Source of the DNA: Channallabes apus
Taxonomy: Eukaryota; Chordata; Actinopteri; Siluriformes; Clariidae
Assembly (NCBI GenBank): GCA_030522415.1
Contig: CM060104.1
Span: 16,131,229 to 16,195,228 of the forward strand
Direction of reading: 5' to 3'
Length of the DNA: 64,000 bases
In this document: positions 45,016 to 57,100 of the stretch, piece by piece
Position numbering within the stretch: position 1 is the first letter of the stretch
Layout of the letters: the number at the start of each line of letters is the position of its first letter
Made by a program: the position numbers and the translations under genes
The notes under the pieces: generated by a model
The model's database searches: none
What the model was told of the DNA's origin: nothing
Seen by the model: the letters and a program-made list of their open reading frames with translations, nothing else

Positions 45016-45528
45016 CAGTGGTTCTCAACTGGTTTGTCCATGGGACCCACATTTTTACCTGGTCATCAAGCCGCGACCCACATTTTTAGGAACTATAATA
45101 TAATTTTAGGAATTTATAATTAATTTGTATTTATTTGTTAACATACACAAGTAGTGACAGATAAATCATAAGAAAATCATCAAGACTTACAAATAAACAA
45201 TATTTTATTGCTGCCATTTAACAAAATGTATCAAATTATAGAAATATCACCTCACTAGTCACTACATATGACACTGAGGTTTTAAGCCTTTTTTGTCGTC
45301 AATATATGTAAATCCATACTTTACATATTCGGGGTCATACTTGCACTTCGACATATTTGTTGCTATAATTAAATGAAATTTCACGTGTCAAACAGTATGG
45401 TTGTCGCGCACACATTTCAAAATAAAAGTCTGGTATAAGCAAAATAAGTTAAAAATTTTACTTTTGTTGTTCTTTTGCCCACACACTCCGCGACCCACTG
45501 AAAATGACCCACCAGTTGAGAAACACTG
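45016..45528. mobile_element. hAT-type non-autonomous transposon
   Basis: It begins CAGTGGTTCTCAACTGG and ends with the inverse CCAGTTGAGAAACACTG. The flanks are CCTTAAGT and CATTAAGT, an 8-bp target duplication with one mismatch, as expected for hAT. Subterminal 'cgacccac' repeats occur at both ends. The 513-bp interior is non-coding. Confidence 0.85.
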
Positions 45529-46002
45529 CATTAAGTCACACATTCTTTACTTTAGTGTCATCTAAGATGTTTTGGGTTCACAGATAATTTTATAATGCAG
45601 TTCTATGCATATAAAATTGATGTATGTAATGTTTAATAATAATGAAAACTGCCGGGTTTGTTTTTTATTTTAATTTTAATTTACTATATTTATTAGAGTG
45701 AAAATTCTCCCACGCTTCTTTGCTATCTGCTATTAATCCGAACCTGTGTCCCATTTATCAGTCTAGTGCTAATGAAGTACATAAGCCTTTATTGTGGGTT
45801 GGCCGGCAGGTGCTAGTGCTTGATTTGCACATTTTAGAGTGGGTTTGGTGGGTCAGGTTGGCTCTCTTATCGGCTTGGGTACTGGTATGAAAAGTTCATC
45901 ACAAATCACTACAAAATGCTCTTAATTAGGATATAAGGCTTTACTTTACAGGCCTATTTTGCCTATTTATACATATTTTTATTTACTTTATTTTATTTTC
46001 AG

Positions 46003-46378
46003 TATGGCGGCGCGGTGGTGTAGTGGTTAGCACTGTCGCCTTGCACCTCCAGGGTCTGGGTTCGATTCCCCGGCCAGGCTCGATTCCCGTCTCTGTGTGC
46101 ATGGAGTTTGCATGTTCTCCCCGTGCTTGGTGGGTTTCCTCCGGGTACTCCGGTTTCCTCCCACAGTCCAAAGATATGCAGGTTAGGCTAATTGGCGTTC
46201 CTAAATTGCCCGTAGTGTGTGATTGGGTGTGTGAGTGTGTGTATGTGTGTGTGCCCTGCGATGGATTGGCACCCTGTCCAGGGTGTACCCCGCCTAGTGC
46301 CCGAAGTCTCCTGGGATAGGCTCCAGGTCCCCCGCGACCCTGAACACAGGATTAAGCGGTATAGAAAATGAATGAATG
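46003..46378 (+). mobile_element. tRNA-headed SINE-like repeat, long copy
   Basis: The head has an A-box-like 'tggtgtagtggttagca' and a B-box 'ggttcgattcc' at 46,059-46,069, spaced as in a tRNA. A body follows with 'gcatgttctccccgtg', 'ggtttcctccgggtac', 'tcctgggataggctccag' and 'ggattaagcggtatagaaaa', and a (GAAT)n tail. It is the best copy of a family with at least four fragments in this window. Confidence 0.75.
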
Positions 46379-48157
46379 AATGAATGAATTATTTTCAGTA
46401 TGCTGATATTTTCAGCATGCTGATGCTTTTATTTTATTTTCACCTTGCTGGTAATGTCCATTATCATTATATCCGTTTTCCATTATTACTTTCATGTCCA
46501 TTTTGGACATTTGGTTTTGATTTGTATGTATTAAACATGGGAGCAGATACTTAGTCTTTCCACTATTTACTTAAGAAACTCTTAGCTCAACAACTTTCCC
46601 ACTACCCCTAACAGTTTATCACATCAGGAGTCCTTCTAATAGTTAAGATGCTTCATGAATAACTTTTTATCTTTACTAGTATCTACTCTTTCATTTTTAG
46701 CAGAATTTATGGGAAACGTCCACAATTCTAAGAATTTTCTTTGCAATAAAAATGTTCATGAATAAGGGTATGCCCCAAATATTTCAGTATGTGGTCTTCA
46801 GTAGCTGTGCATACTCTGCCGTGAACAAAATTTAAACTTCATAAACATTCTAATAGCTGCTGAGTGTAAAAGCAAAAATCTACTGGATTAACACAATTCA
46901 TTATAATATGCAGAAGCCACAAAAAGGTTGAGGCCAGTTGGCTTAAGTTTATATTAATGGTTTGCACTGTGACTGCCTTTTCAATTTTGTATACAAATCA
47001 TTATGCATTTTGTGTATGCACCAATCATGTAAATGTATGTACAAATTAAAAGGAACACTTTTGCCTAATGGCTTTGGCTTCAATAAATGTCTTGTTTACT
47101 GCTTTGCGACTTTCTTGAGCTCTTCTTCTGATAGAGCTATATGCATCAGTTAGACATGCTATTTTTTTTTTATGTAAATCTATTACCAGTCTGGCTTCAC
47201 ATTATTTAAAAGGTCATTCATCAGACCTTTTTTATTTCTTTACCTTTTAAAGAATTTTAGCTATGTAAGAAAGAAGTCATATTTTCATTATTGTTAAATT
47301 TTATTGTTTCAATGCTCATTTAAATTACAACAACTTGAATGTTGTTTTTTCCCCATTCTTTTCTCAGATATAAAGCAATGCATACAGTATGTGTACTTGC
47401 TGATGGCGTATATGAATAAAAACTAGCAATACTTACATAATACTTAGACCTAGACCTAATAGCCCTAAACAGAGTCACATGAGCATACAAATATGTTTTA
47501 GACAAATAGGAATGCATTACATTATGATTCTACATTTACACAAAAAAAAAAAACCAGTTAAATCTCAGTGTTTATATTTAAGTTACTCTCCTTTTTGGAT
47601 CTATGCAATATGTATATTAAAAGGTGAAGATCTTGTCATAAAAGGAGAGTGTCCATGTAGACTACCTGTATTGGTCCAAATACTGACTTACAGTTTAAAA
47701 AGTTAGTAGAAGACATTGCCTAATGGAATATCTTAGGTTGGCTTCATTGTAGTGCAGAATCAATGTAGAAATAACCCAAGTAATCTTTGTAGTTTTACAT
47801 ATTTAGGTATAGCCCAGATAAATCTACTTACCTGCCGTACAAGAAAATACAGTATGAAAATACAGGACACATTTTCCTGAACTCTGTACTAAGACATTAC
47901 AATAAAATATGCTTAAAATCTTTTCGGACATTTATGACAAGAACAAGCATACACTGAACTACTAAGATTCAGCAACATTCAGGCATCTTGCCAAGCGCTC
48001 AGATCTCTAGACTCTGAGAGAACATAAATGAAAGCTGCAAATATCACACAAGCAACAGCATGTGCTTATGATGAACTCGGTATCAGTCTGTAGCGGTGCT
48101 TTACGTTTCTTACAAAGAACAAGGATAATTACTGATTGATATCTAGTCTGTTTCTCT

Positions 48158-51100
48158 CTAGTTATTTGCAAACTCCCCTGCTTCCCACCGCAGAGCCATG
48201 GCACTTTTACGGCGACCACCAGAATAGGCCTCAGGAAACTATGGAGGCAAATAGTTAACGTAAGTTGAAAGTGAAAGGATGAGCTACATTTCCAGTATTA
48301 TTATATCATATAATCAAAACAATGATTCACAAATATCCTATATGGCCACCTGACTGTCACACCTACAGTATATATGAGTTTAAAATCCTATTCGAGACTT
48401 ACAGTAGTCCCCCTTTGCTTTTATGATAACCTTCACTCTTTTTGAGAAGACTTTCCAATTGATTTTGACACATGGAAATGAGGATTTCACCATTTAGCCA
48501 AAAGAGCATTTGTGAGATCAGTCAGCTATCCAATTTATCCCAAAGGTGTTCAATGGTGTTGTGGTAACAGCTACGTTTAGGCCAAAAGTTTTCCATTTCA
48601 ACCTTCACTAACCATGCCTTCATGTACAGGTACATTATTTTGTGTACAGAGACCCTACTGTATGCTGGAAAAGGTTTAGGGCCCTTAGTTAGAGTAAAGG
48701 TAATGTTTAATACTGCTGCATTCAAGGACTTTAAACTTTGTGGCTACAGTTTGATGAAGGTCCACATGTTGTGTGATGGTCAGGTATCCATAAACCTTTG
48801 GCCATATACTGTATAAACTATGTGTATAGACTTCAGATTGACTGGAACTCACTCTGTGATCACAGGACAGGGTTGACCGATCCATCTTGTAAGTCTTCAT
48901 AGGGGATGAGGGAGATGATTTACATTTGTATGGAATATCATCTGAAAATTAGAAGTTAATGACTTTATAATGTTTCTCTAAATGTAAAAAAAAAAAAAAA
49001 ACTTGCATGATCCATATTTGCCAACAAGTGAGGAAGCTTAAAAGATTCTCAATTGAATTATAATGGAAATAAGAAAAGTTCTCAGTATGAGGATGCACAA
49101 ACCTTGCTTGTCATATGTGCTGTCCAGCAGACTGGGAGAAGCCAGGAAATTCTCTTTCAAGTAAATACTTTCTCGTTGTATTTTCAGTTCTTCCTCTCGC
49201 TGCTTTACCATCTTAATCTCTTCATCGACCAAAGAGAGGGTGCTCCGGGACCGCAGCTTGAAAAACGGGTTGTTGAGAAAAGCTTTCTCTTCAGGTACTG
49301 CAGAGGCAGAGTTAAGGTTTAGCTCTGATGCACTTCGAATAATGAGGTTCGATGTTTCCAGTATTATTACGCTGGGGTTTTCCTCTGATCTCCAATCAGC
49401 AGATTTTGATGTCACCAGCTTCCCAGCATGACGTGGGCTTTGATGGTTGGATTCAGGTTCGAGGATAATGACATTATTGGCTTCCATTTCATGCTTATTT
49501 GTTCTTGTTGGGGAGGATGTAATGATGAATGATGGCATCTGGGTGCTGGGGGATAATTTACAATCATCTTCCTGATGTTCAAGCATTTTTCTCTTCACGT
49601 CAACCTCTTGACATAATTTCCCAGGGTTCAAGATGACTGGTTTTCCCTTTCCTGGCACACAGTCACTGGAGTACGATTTAGACATTCCCCTTTCACGTCT
49701 TTGGATTTCAATGGGAGAGCGAATCTCTTTTTCGACTGGGGTCTCTGGGTCATCATAAGGTGACCTGAAACTAGAGTCATCGACACCTGAATCTTCTGAG
49801 CATGGGCTAAAATGGTTCTGTTGGTAGTCTCTGGCAAGTGACAAATTTTCTAATTCAGCTTCCCTCTTCTGCCTGTCAATGTTGCGCACTGGTGTGTACA
49901 TATAGCTGTGGTTGCCTTGGCAGGTCACAGGCCTGATGACTGGCTGGTTTGTGAAGGTCTTTGTTTGCTCCTCCATCTGCAGCCACTGATTGCGCGCAAC
50001 TCTGAAATCCACGTGCTCTGTACTGACGTTTTCACTCTTCATCTCTTGAATCACACAGTAATCTTTTGGCATTTTCTTGTTTGAGTCTGCCTTGACACAA
50101 GTAGATGAAAAGTCTTTATGGTTTACAGAAGCCTTCCCGAGCTCCTCTTCATCTTCAGATATTTTGGACAAGCCATGGAATAGTGTGGAGGGATTATAAG
50201 AGATCTCTTGTGTAGGCTGCACATAAGTTGGAGAACTTTCAGGTTGCTCCAACACAGCATCTACAGGCACTTCCTGCTCAGGATCTTCCTGTAAATCTAA
50301 TTGGTTCTTCACTGTTTCCACTGCAGGCTTTTGAATGAAAAGCTCTTGTGCACTTAATTGAAGGCTGTCAAGATAGGAGTCATCATCCTCCTTATTAATG
50401 GAGGAAGAAAATATTGTTCTCCATTTTTCATCAGTATCACTGTCAGATGATGCTGCAGCGATTTCCACCAATAGACACTCATCCAAGTCTTCAGGATTTT
50501 GACCAGATTCATTTGAAATGTCTGACATAACTTCTTCCCGGATAAATGATTCCAACAAAGATTCATCTACTTCACAGGCTAAGCCATCTAAGATGTCTGA
50601 ATGAAATTCTGCTTCAAGTGGATCTACTATATCTACATCTTCAGCATCCTCTATTACAGGCACAATGTTTTTTAACAGTTCCTCTTTAACTGAATCCTGT
50701 CTTTTTTGCATCGCCTCATTCTCATACATACTCTCAGCACTAGATGGGGTATCAGACACAGATGAGGTGATAGATTCATTACGGTTAAGCTCACCATTTG
50801 TATCATCTAATACTAAAGCTTCTTTAGGAGGGAGCATATCTTCAAATTCATCACCATTTGTCACTGTGGGTGGCAAGTCTGCTAAAATGGCATCAGATAC
50901 ATTGGCATTCAAGGATTCGAATAGAACATCATCATTGCAAACCTGCTCATCTTCAGCACTTATGAGCTTGTTTTCAATTAATTCGGTCTCCTGGACTTCC
51001 ATCTCATAGTCTGGTATATTTCCTGTGTTGGATTGCTCACTTGTCTCCATGGTGACTGTGTTGGAGAGGGTCTTAAGTTCTGTCTGTTTCTGATTCTCAA

Positions 51101-54100
51101 TGGGAGATAAACCGTCATTCACTTCTATCCCCACTGATTCTGGATTTTTACTTACTGCTCCCTACAAGGAGAAAAAAACAAAACAAACATTTTTTTTATA
51201 AGTATAAAGAAGTAAACACAGTATAAATTCCAGATCGGAGGCCATTAACTAGTAACATGGCATTATACTTATATGTGATGATTAGTCTTTAACAGGCATT
51301 AACAGGCAGCTGAGTATTGAGTACACATTTATTTTAGCACAGTTTCTGGAATGTACAGTATTTTGTTATGTACAGTAACAGGCAAGGGTTAAGATTATTT
51401 GTGTTGTACAGTGATCAGAAATCACATTATCACTGATAATGAATTAAATACCAGTAAACTGGTGACATGATCATGTGCATTCAAGGCTCACTTATGCCTG
51501 GGGGGGCGGCCCAAAGGCCAGCCAACCCGGTATGATCCCTCAGAAAAGCCAATGCAGCACAACTTGCTGAAAAAATCAATACTGGCCACGATAGAAAGAC
51601 ACCAGAAGGCCCAGTGCACCACAGACTGCTGCAACGTGTCCAGACAAGCACAAGGCTGCCGACCCAGCCTCCAAATTCCTTAAATGCCACTCCAATCAAG
51701 CACCCATGGGATATGCCGGGCAAGCAAGTCCAAGCCATAGAGGTCCCACCTCACAACTCACAGCACCCAAAGGATCCAGTTCCAATGTCCTGGTGCCAGT
51801 CACTACTGCACCCCCCAGAGATATTGTGGAGTCATCCCCTGAGGGGGCAGAGCTGCCCGGGTACCACAAGGGGAACCTGCACATTGGTGGGCTTAATGTT
51901 TTGCATCAAAATGATATGGCTGAAAAACATTAAGCCATATTAAGCAAGGTTTGGTGTATAACTGAACCTTGTTTTAAGCACCTGTACTTATTTAAGACCA
52001 ATATTCATTAACATGAAACAATTTTTTTTTATTAATGTAAGTAATATACAGGGTGGGCCATTTATATGGATACACCTTAATAAAATGCGAATGGTTGGTG
52101 ATATTAACAGTGATATTAAAATGTGTTCAATGTGCTGTCCATTGTGTTGGATTGTCAATGAAACCCTCTTCTCCCACTTTTCACACACTGGGAGAAGAGG
52201 GTTGCATTGACAATCCAACACAATGGGCATCACATTGAACACATTTATTTATAACATTTTATAACTTAATTAATAAACTTGTAAATAACTCATGAAAGAA
52301 TAAAGTCATGTGTCACATGACCCTCTTCCGATTGAAAAAACAAAAGTTGGATCCAAAATGGCCGACTTCAAAATGGCCACCATGGTCACCACCCATCTTG
52401 AAAAGTTTTCTCCCTCACATATACTAATGTGCCACAAACAGGAAGTTAATATCACCAACCATTCCCATTTTATTAAGGTGTATATGGGCACTGGTGGCTC
52501 AGTGGTAGGTGTTTTGCCTGCCATGCGGAAGGCCCGGGTTCGATTCTCAGCCGGTGCCCAAACCCCAGCCACTGGATGCAGTGCCGGTCCCAAGCCCGGA
52601 TAAAATGGGAGGGTTGCGTCAGGAAGGGCATCCGGTGTAAAAACTGTGCCAAGTTGTAGTGCGGACTGGATAGTCTGCTGTGGCGACCCCTTGTCGGGAG
52701 CAGCCGAAAGACCAACAACAACAACATATAAATGCCCCACCCTGTATTATGGGGAACATGTGTTAAATGGAAACATAATTTATGCTTACATACTAATAGC
52801 ATCATTATGGGTACCTTACCTTACCTTGATGTCATGACCAGACCTTGACCTTAAACCCTAACCCAAATTACAGTACCCTTTGAAGCAAATACATTTGGTT
52901 CAAATGTTCACGTCTTTCCCTGTTAAAAGTGTGCGACCACACAATCCATTCACTGCAAACTGTAAATAACATTGCACTTTGTTTAAAGCCCTTCAAATAA
53001 TGGATTTTACGTTATGTAACCGGAAAGGCTACATTTGTTTACTACTGTAGAGAATCCTTTCAAACATTGAGTGACATTGAGTAAGCAAAGGCTGAAACCT
53101 GATGGAATTAAGTAATTAAGTGCTTCCCTTATGTAAGCATGCAGAATGGGTTCTTCACACACGTACAGTACTGTATGATGCACCGTGATCTTTGCATTTT
53201 ATTGGGCTTATCGGCCATTAAGCTGAAGAGAAGAAGTGAATGAAACAGATCAGAATCCCATAATGAAACATCCCTATTTTTTGTTCTAACACAGAACTTT
53301 ACACAAAACTCAACTAAGCAGAATTAGATATAAATTTGCTGTATTTATCTGTTTTATCCACAGTTAAAAGGCTGGAATCACAAATAAAAATTGCATATCA
53401 CTTGATTGTACGGTATAGCGCATTTACATCTACTGATTGTGTGTTTGCTGAAAGTTAACAATGGGTTTACCAGTACAGTACCTTTACCAAGTTTTAGTAT
53501 AATGTGTATTCTAATTCTAAACCTCTTTCACACAAGAGTCACTGGCTACAAAGTATAGATTTACTACAGAATACACTTAAACTCCACTGGCTATTCTAGA
53601 ACGTGTTTCATCAACATTTCTGTGTTGCGTCATCACAATCTGCAGTCTTTGCTCTTATCTATAATCTTTGTTCCCATGTAACACCTCTCCACAACAATGT
53701 ATCTCTCAGAATACTTCTTCAAAGCTTAAGCATTCATATATAGTTATAAAAAAAAACCTTCAATTGGTCTCCACTTCAACTTCTATGCATGATTTCAACT
53801 AAACGAACTCTACAAGAAGCATAAAGAGCAATGAAATTAAAAGAAAACAAAGAAAACAACAGACAGGGAAAAGTGTCGAGTACCATGGCAACAGCCCAGA
53901 AGGTATAACAGCTCAGCTGGTGAGTAAACGTCCATGCTCACAGCCTCCTAGTCTCAGCACTTGTGTCATAATAATCAGTATGCAATAAATAATTCAGTGA
54001 CATTAGAGGTGAAGAAAGACCCAGAGAAACAGAGGTATTTCTGAAGCCAAACATCTACCATAGTCTCTAGCCAGAATTGCCAGCAGGCGATCATCTCTAT

Positions 54101-57100
54101 GCTGTTGCTAAGTAAACTATTTTCCTATCAAAATGTGCATGCTTTCTGATTGTGATTGCAGGATAAAGACATGAACCTTTAAATGGCATTAATGTCAGAT
54201 TTGCCATTATATGTATGCTTTGGTCTGTGATGCCTGTCACTTCGGGCAATTCTTCCACTCCAACCGTTCCATAATGAGCTATGTGGTTAGTAATTGATTG
54301 CGCAACATGCATGGATTGCAGGGGTGCTCATGTGTAGTTCGATGATCAGTGGTCAGATCAAGGTTATGTAATACAGATTGGCTTTTCTCTTCCATTTCTC
54401 TCATCCTCCAATAGAGATATAAAAAATTCATATAAGCATTCAGAACCTAGAGAATTTGCCTGCTTCAATGAGAATCAAGAAGGTGTAATAATTAGCTTTT
54501 TAATTTCAAGGACATTTTGCTCTCTGAAGCACAATAACCTGTGAATCATAATCAGAGTTGAAGTTAAAGTGACTCGGCAGTGCGTGGGTTGGCCATTCAG
54601 ACCTCCAGCCAGCCACTTTTCTGAAAAGCTCACAGCCTTAAGAGACAGCTTGATTAGGCTCCATCTGTCACCGCACAGCAGGGGCACATGTTTCACAAGT
54701 TTCACAAGAGAATAGTCATAAAAAAAGGTGGCTCTGATACAGCAAATAAATGTACACAAACTGAACCATATGTATTTTTTAACCCAATTTTACAATTATT
54801 ATATCACATTTGGAGAATGCAAAAACATTGTTCCATCTAAGAGTGATTTATGATTTCAAGTTCATCCATTAACAACATATAAACAAGTTCTCATTGGTAC
54901 AGAATTTCAATTGCCTCCTGCATTTTGCCTTTTTTAATGACGGAGCACAAACTCATCATCAGCAATCAGTTCCACTGACTTTCCATCCACTCTGATTTCT
55001 TTGATTTCTGTCCTACATACAGTACAGTATATGCTAATGGTTTGGAAAAGCATTTAATATTTATTCACTAGCATTTCAAATCTGCACTTTTTTCTGCACT
55101 TATTTTCATGTCTATATATCTATCCATGTACATAAACATAAAAAAAAACAACCAAAAGCTCATCCACAAGGACATTTGTACCAATAATCTCCATATAATA
55201 TAATTTCTCCAGCTCACAATATGAAACTTTGCAACTGCCAAGCTATCAGGAATAATGCTGACGGGTGCAGAAAAATCTGTGCTGGTATCCGAAATAGTAT
55301 AATTTCAAAAGATAATGACATCTATATTTACAGAGAAAGAGAGATATATATTCAAAAATTATGCTGCAATTGTATAAAATGATCAAATGATAAATTGTGT
55401 GTTTAGAATGCAACATAAACATGATTCTCTTTCCTCCTAAATATAATAATCTTAAAATGTAATTTCTGTGAAAGGCTTGCAAAATGCAAAATTTACCCCA
55501 AATCTGCTTCTCATGCCAGATAACACTGCAGCAAAAATCACATTGAAAGAAACATAAAGAAATGGGTCATACATGCAATTACCTATCTATCTGTAAACTT
55601 GCACCCATTTGCAATACTGTGAGCTTAAAGTCAGTATCTCTTTATTACTTGGTGGTTTGATACCCCATAATAATCCTGCAGTCTCTCTCTAAAAGGTTCC
55701 CAACCAACAGCACTGCAACGCTCAAAAGCTTATCATCCTTCCTATAAAACACACAGGTTACTTGATAAACTAGCTGTAATTGTAAAGTGAATCGAATGAG
55801 TGTGAAGTTGTCTGTGAGTGTGGCTGTCGCTGTCCTACCTTGCTATGTGGCAGCAGCAGAGTGGAGAGTGCTAAGCTGATGCTCTTCCCTCTAGCCACAG
55901 AGACGCGACTAGCACTGTGTGAGAAGCAGCCAATAGCTGAGCAGTTTGTCTCTGCTGCTTCGTTACACGTTCACACACACTCGCACAAATACATGCACAC
56001 TAACGCTCTCACAGGAGGTCTCAGAAACTGTCAGCAAGAACTGCAGATATTTAGCTCCAACTGACATTCACAAACAGGAATGAGATCTGTGAGTTCAGAT
56101 TTCTTCCTGTTTGTCAGCAACACAGAGGCTGTTAGTTACACACAGGAAATGTTCTGATTAAACAGACCCAACATTTCTTCTTTTGAGTAGGTTCAAATCG
56201 AAAGTTTGATTTTATTTATGCTGCTACAGTTTTCCATGCAAGCTAAATAGCAGCCTTGTTTAGTCAAGTGCTTATGGTATTCCTCTTGTTTTTAAATTAG
56301 TGTCTGTGGTCTTCAGTACAGCTGGAATGGAAAGCCATGGCCACGGGGACACATGTGGAGACTTAATGAATTTTGAGTTGGCCGCACTCAAACATTTCTT
56401 TATTCAGTTAATAGTATTGCAAGTGCTCAAGATACATAGGCATTATAATAATAAAAGCTCAGCTTGAATAAACCCAAACCAGTGATAATCAGCCAAACAC
56501 ACAATTAATGACTTTGTAAAAATCACAAGTTTCCTATGATTACTTAATACACAGCCAGGCAATGTATTTTCACAGACAGTAGTTGTCAAACTGGGATACA
56601 CAAATAGTCTGCATAAAACAATATTAGCCAGGCAAAAGTCTGATGAAATCAAAATGATGAAATGTTGAAACATGTTTCCTCTCCTCACATCATCACTCTC
56701 AGTACAAAAATATTTTATTCTATACAGTCTTCGCCTCAGCTGAAGACTTACTTTATTTCTAGTTACTGTAAGGATTATTCAAGGATTAACAATGCCTAAA
56801 AACTGTAAAACACATTAACAAATACAAAGAAAATACAACACACAAACCAAAAAACAAAACAGCAAATTTAGAAACATGACAGCAACATAAAAAAAAACAA
56901 AGCAGCAAATTCATGTTTGAATCTAAAATTGATTTTGGGTTTATATTGACCACCAAGAACATCTATAATAATACTATTTTTTATTTTTTTTTTTTTTATT
57001 TTATAGAACTTTATTAATCCCAGAGGGAAATTGCTCAATTTTCACATATCCCAATTAGGAAACTGGGGTCAGAGTGCAGGGTCAGCCAGCTTATGGAGCA

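Larger units (their letters stand above)
44297..48157. other. frrs1-palmd intergenic, both 3' flanks
   Basis: The two genes converge here. Apart from a hAT-type MITE (45.0-45.5 kb) and a tRNA-headed repeat (46.0-46.4 kb) the DNA is AT-rich and no exon is supported. Both transcript 3' ends must lie here. Confidence 0.6.
52049..52744. mobile_element. Tc1/mariner-type MITE interrupted by a SINE
   Basis: TA flanks both ends (52,047-48 and 52,745-46). The left end CAGGGTGGGCCATTTATATG is repeated inverted on the right, where it is split by a SINE at about 52,485-52,725. Terminal repeats run at least 40 bp. No transposase is present. The middle has a 128-bp near-perfect hairpin. Confidence 0.82.

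Noticed and set aside
46013..46070. Functional tRNA gene
   Set aside because: The A- and B-boxes belong to a SINE-like repeat head; no cloverleaf with a proper acceptor stem is evident. The same holds at 52.5 kb and 57.2 kb.
49038..49102. Open-frame tail of the large palmd exon as the true C-terminus
   Set aside because: A donor (CAAG/GTTTGT) at 49,102 joins in phase to 48,941 and then to the exon ending in the AKAP2_C signature, while the read-through tail is hydrophobic intron.
52119..52246. Authentic conserved microRNA gene
   Set aside because: The hairpin is the core of a MITE, with no evidence of a known miRNA; kept only as a finding to test.
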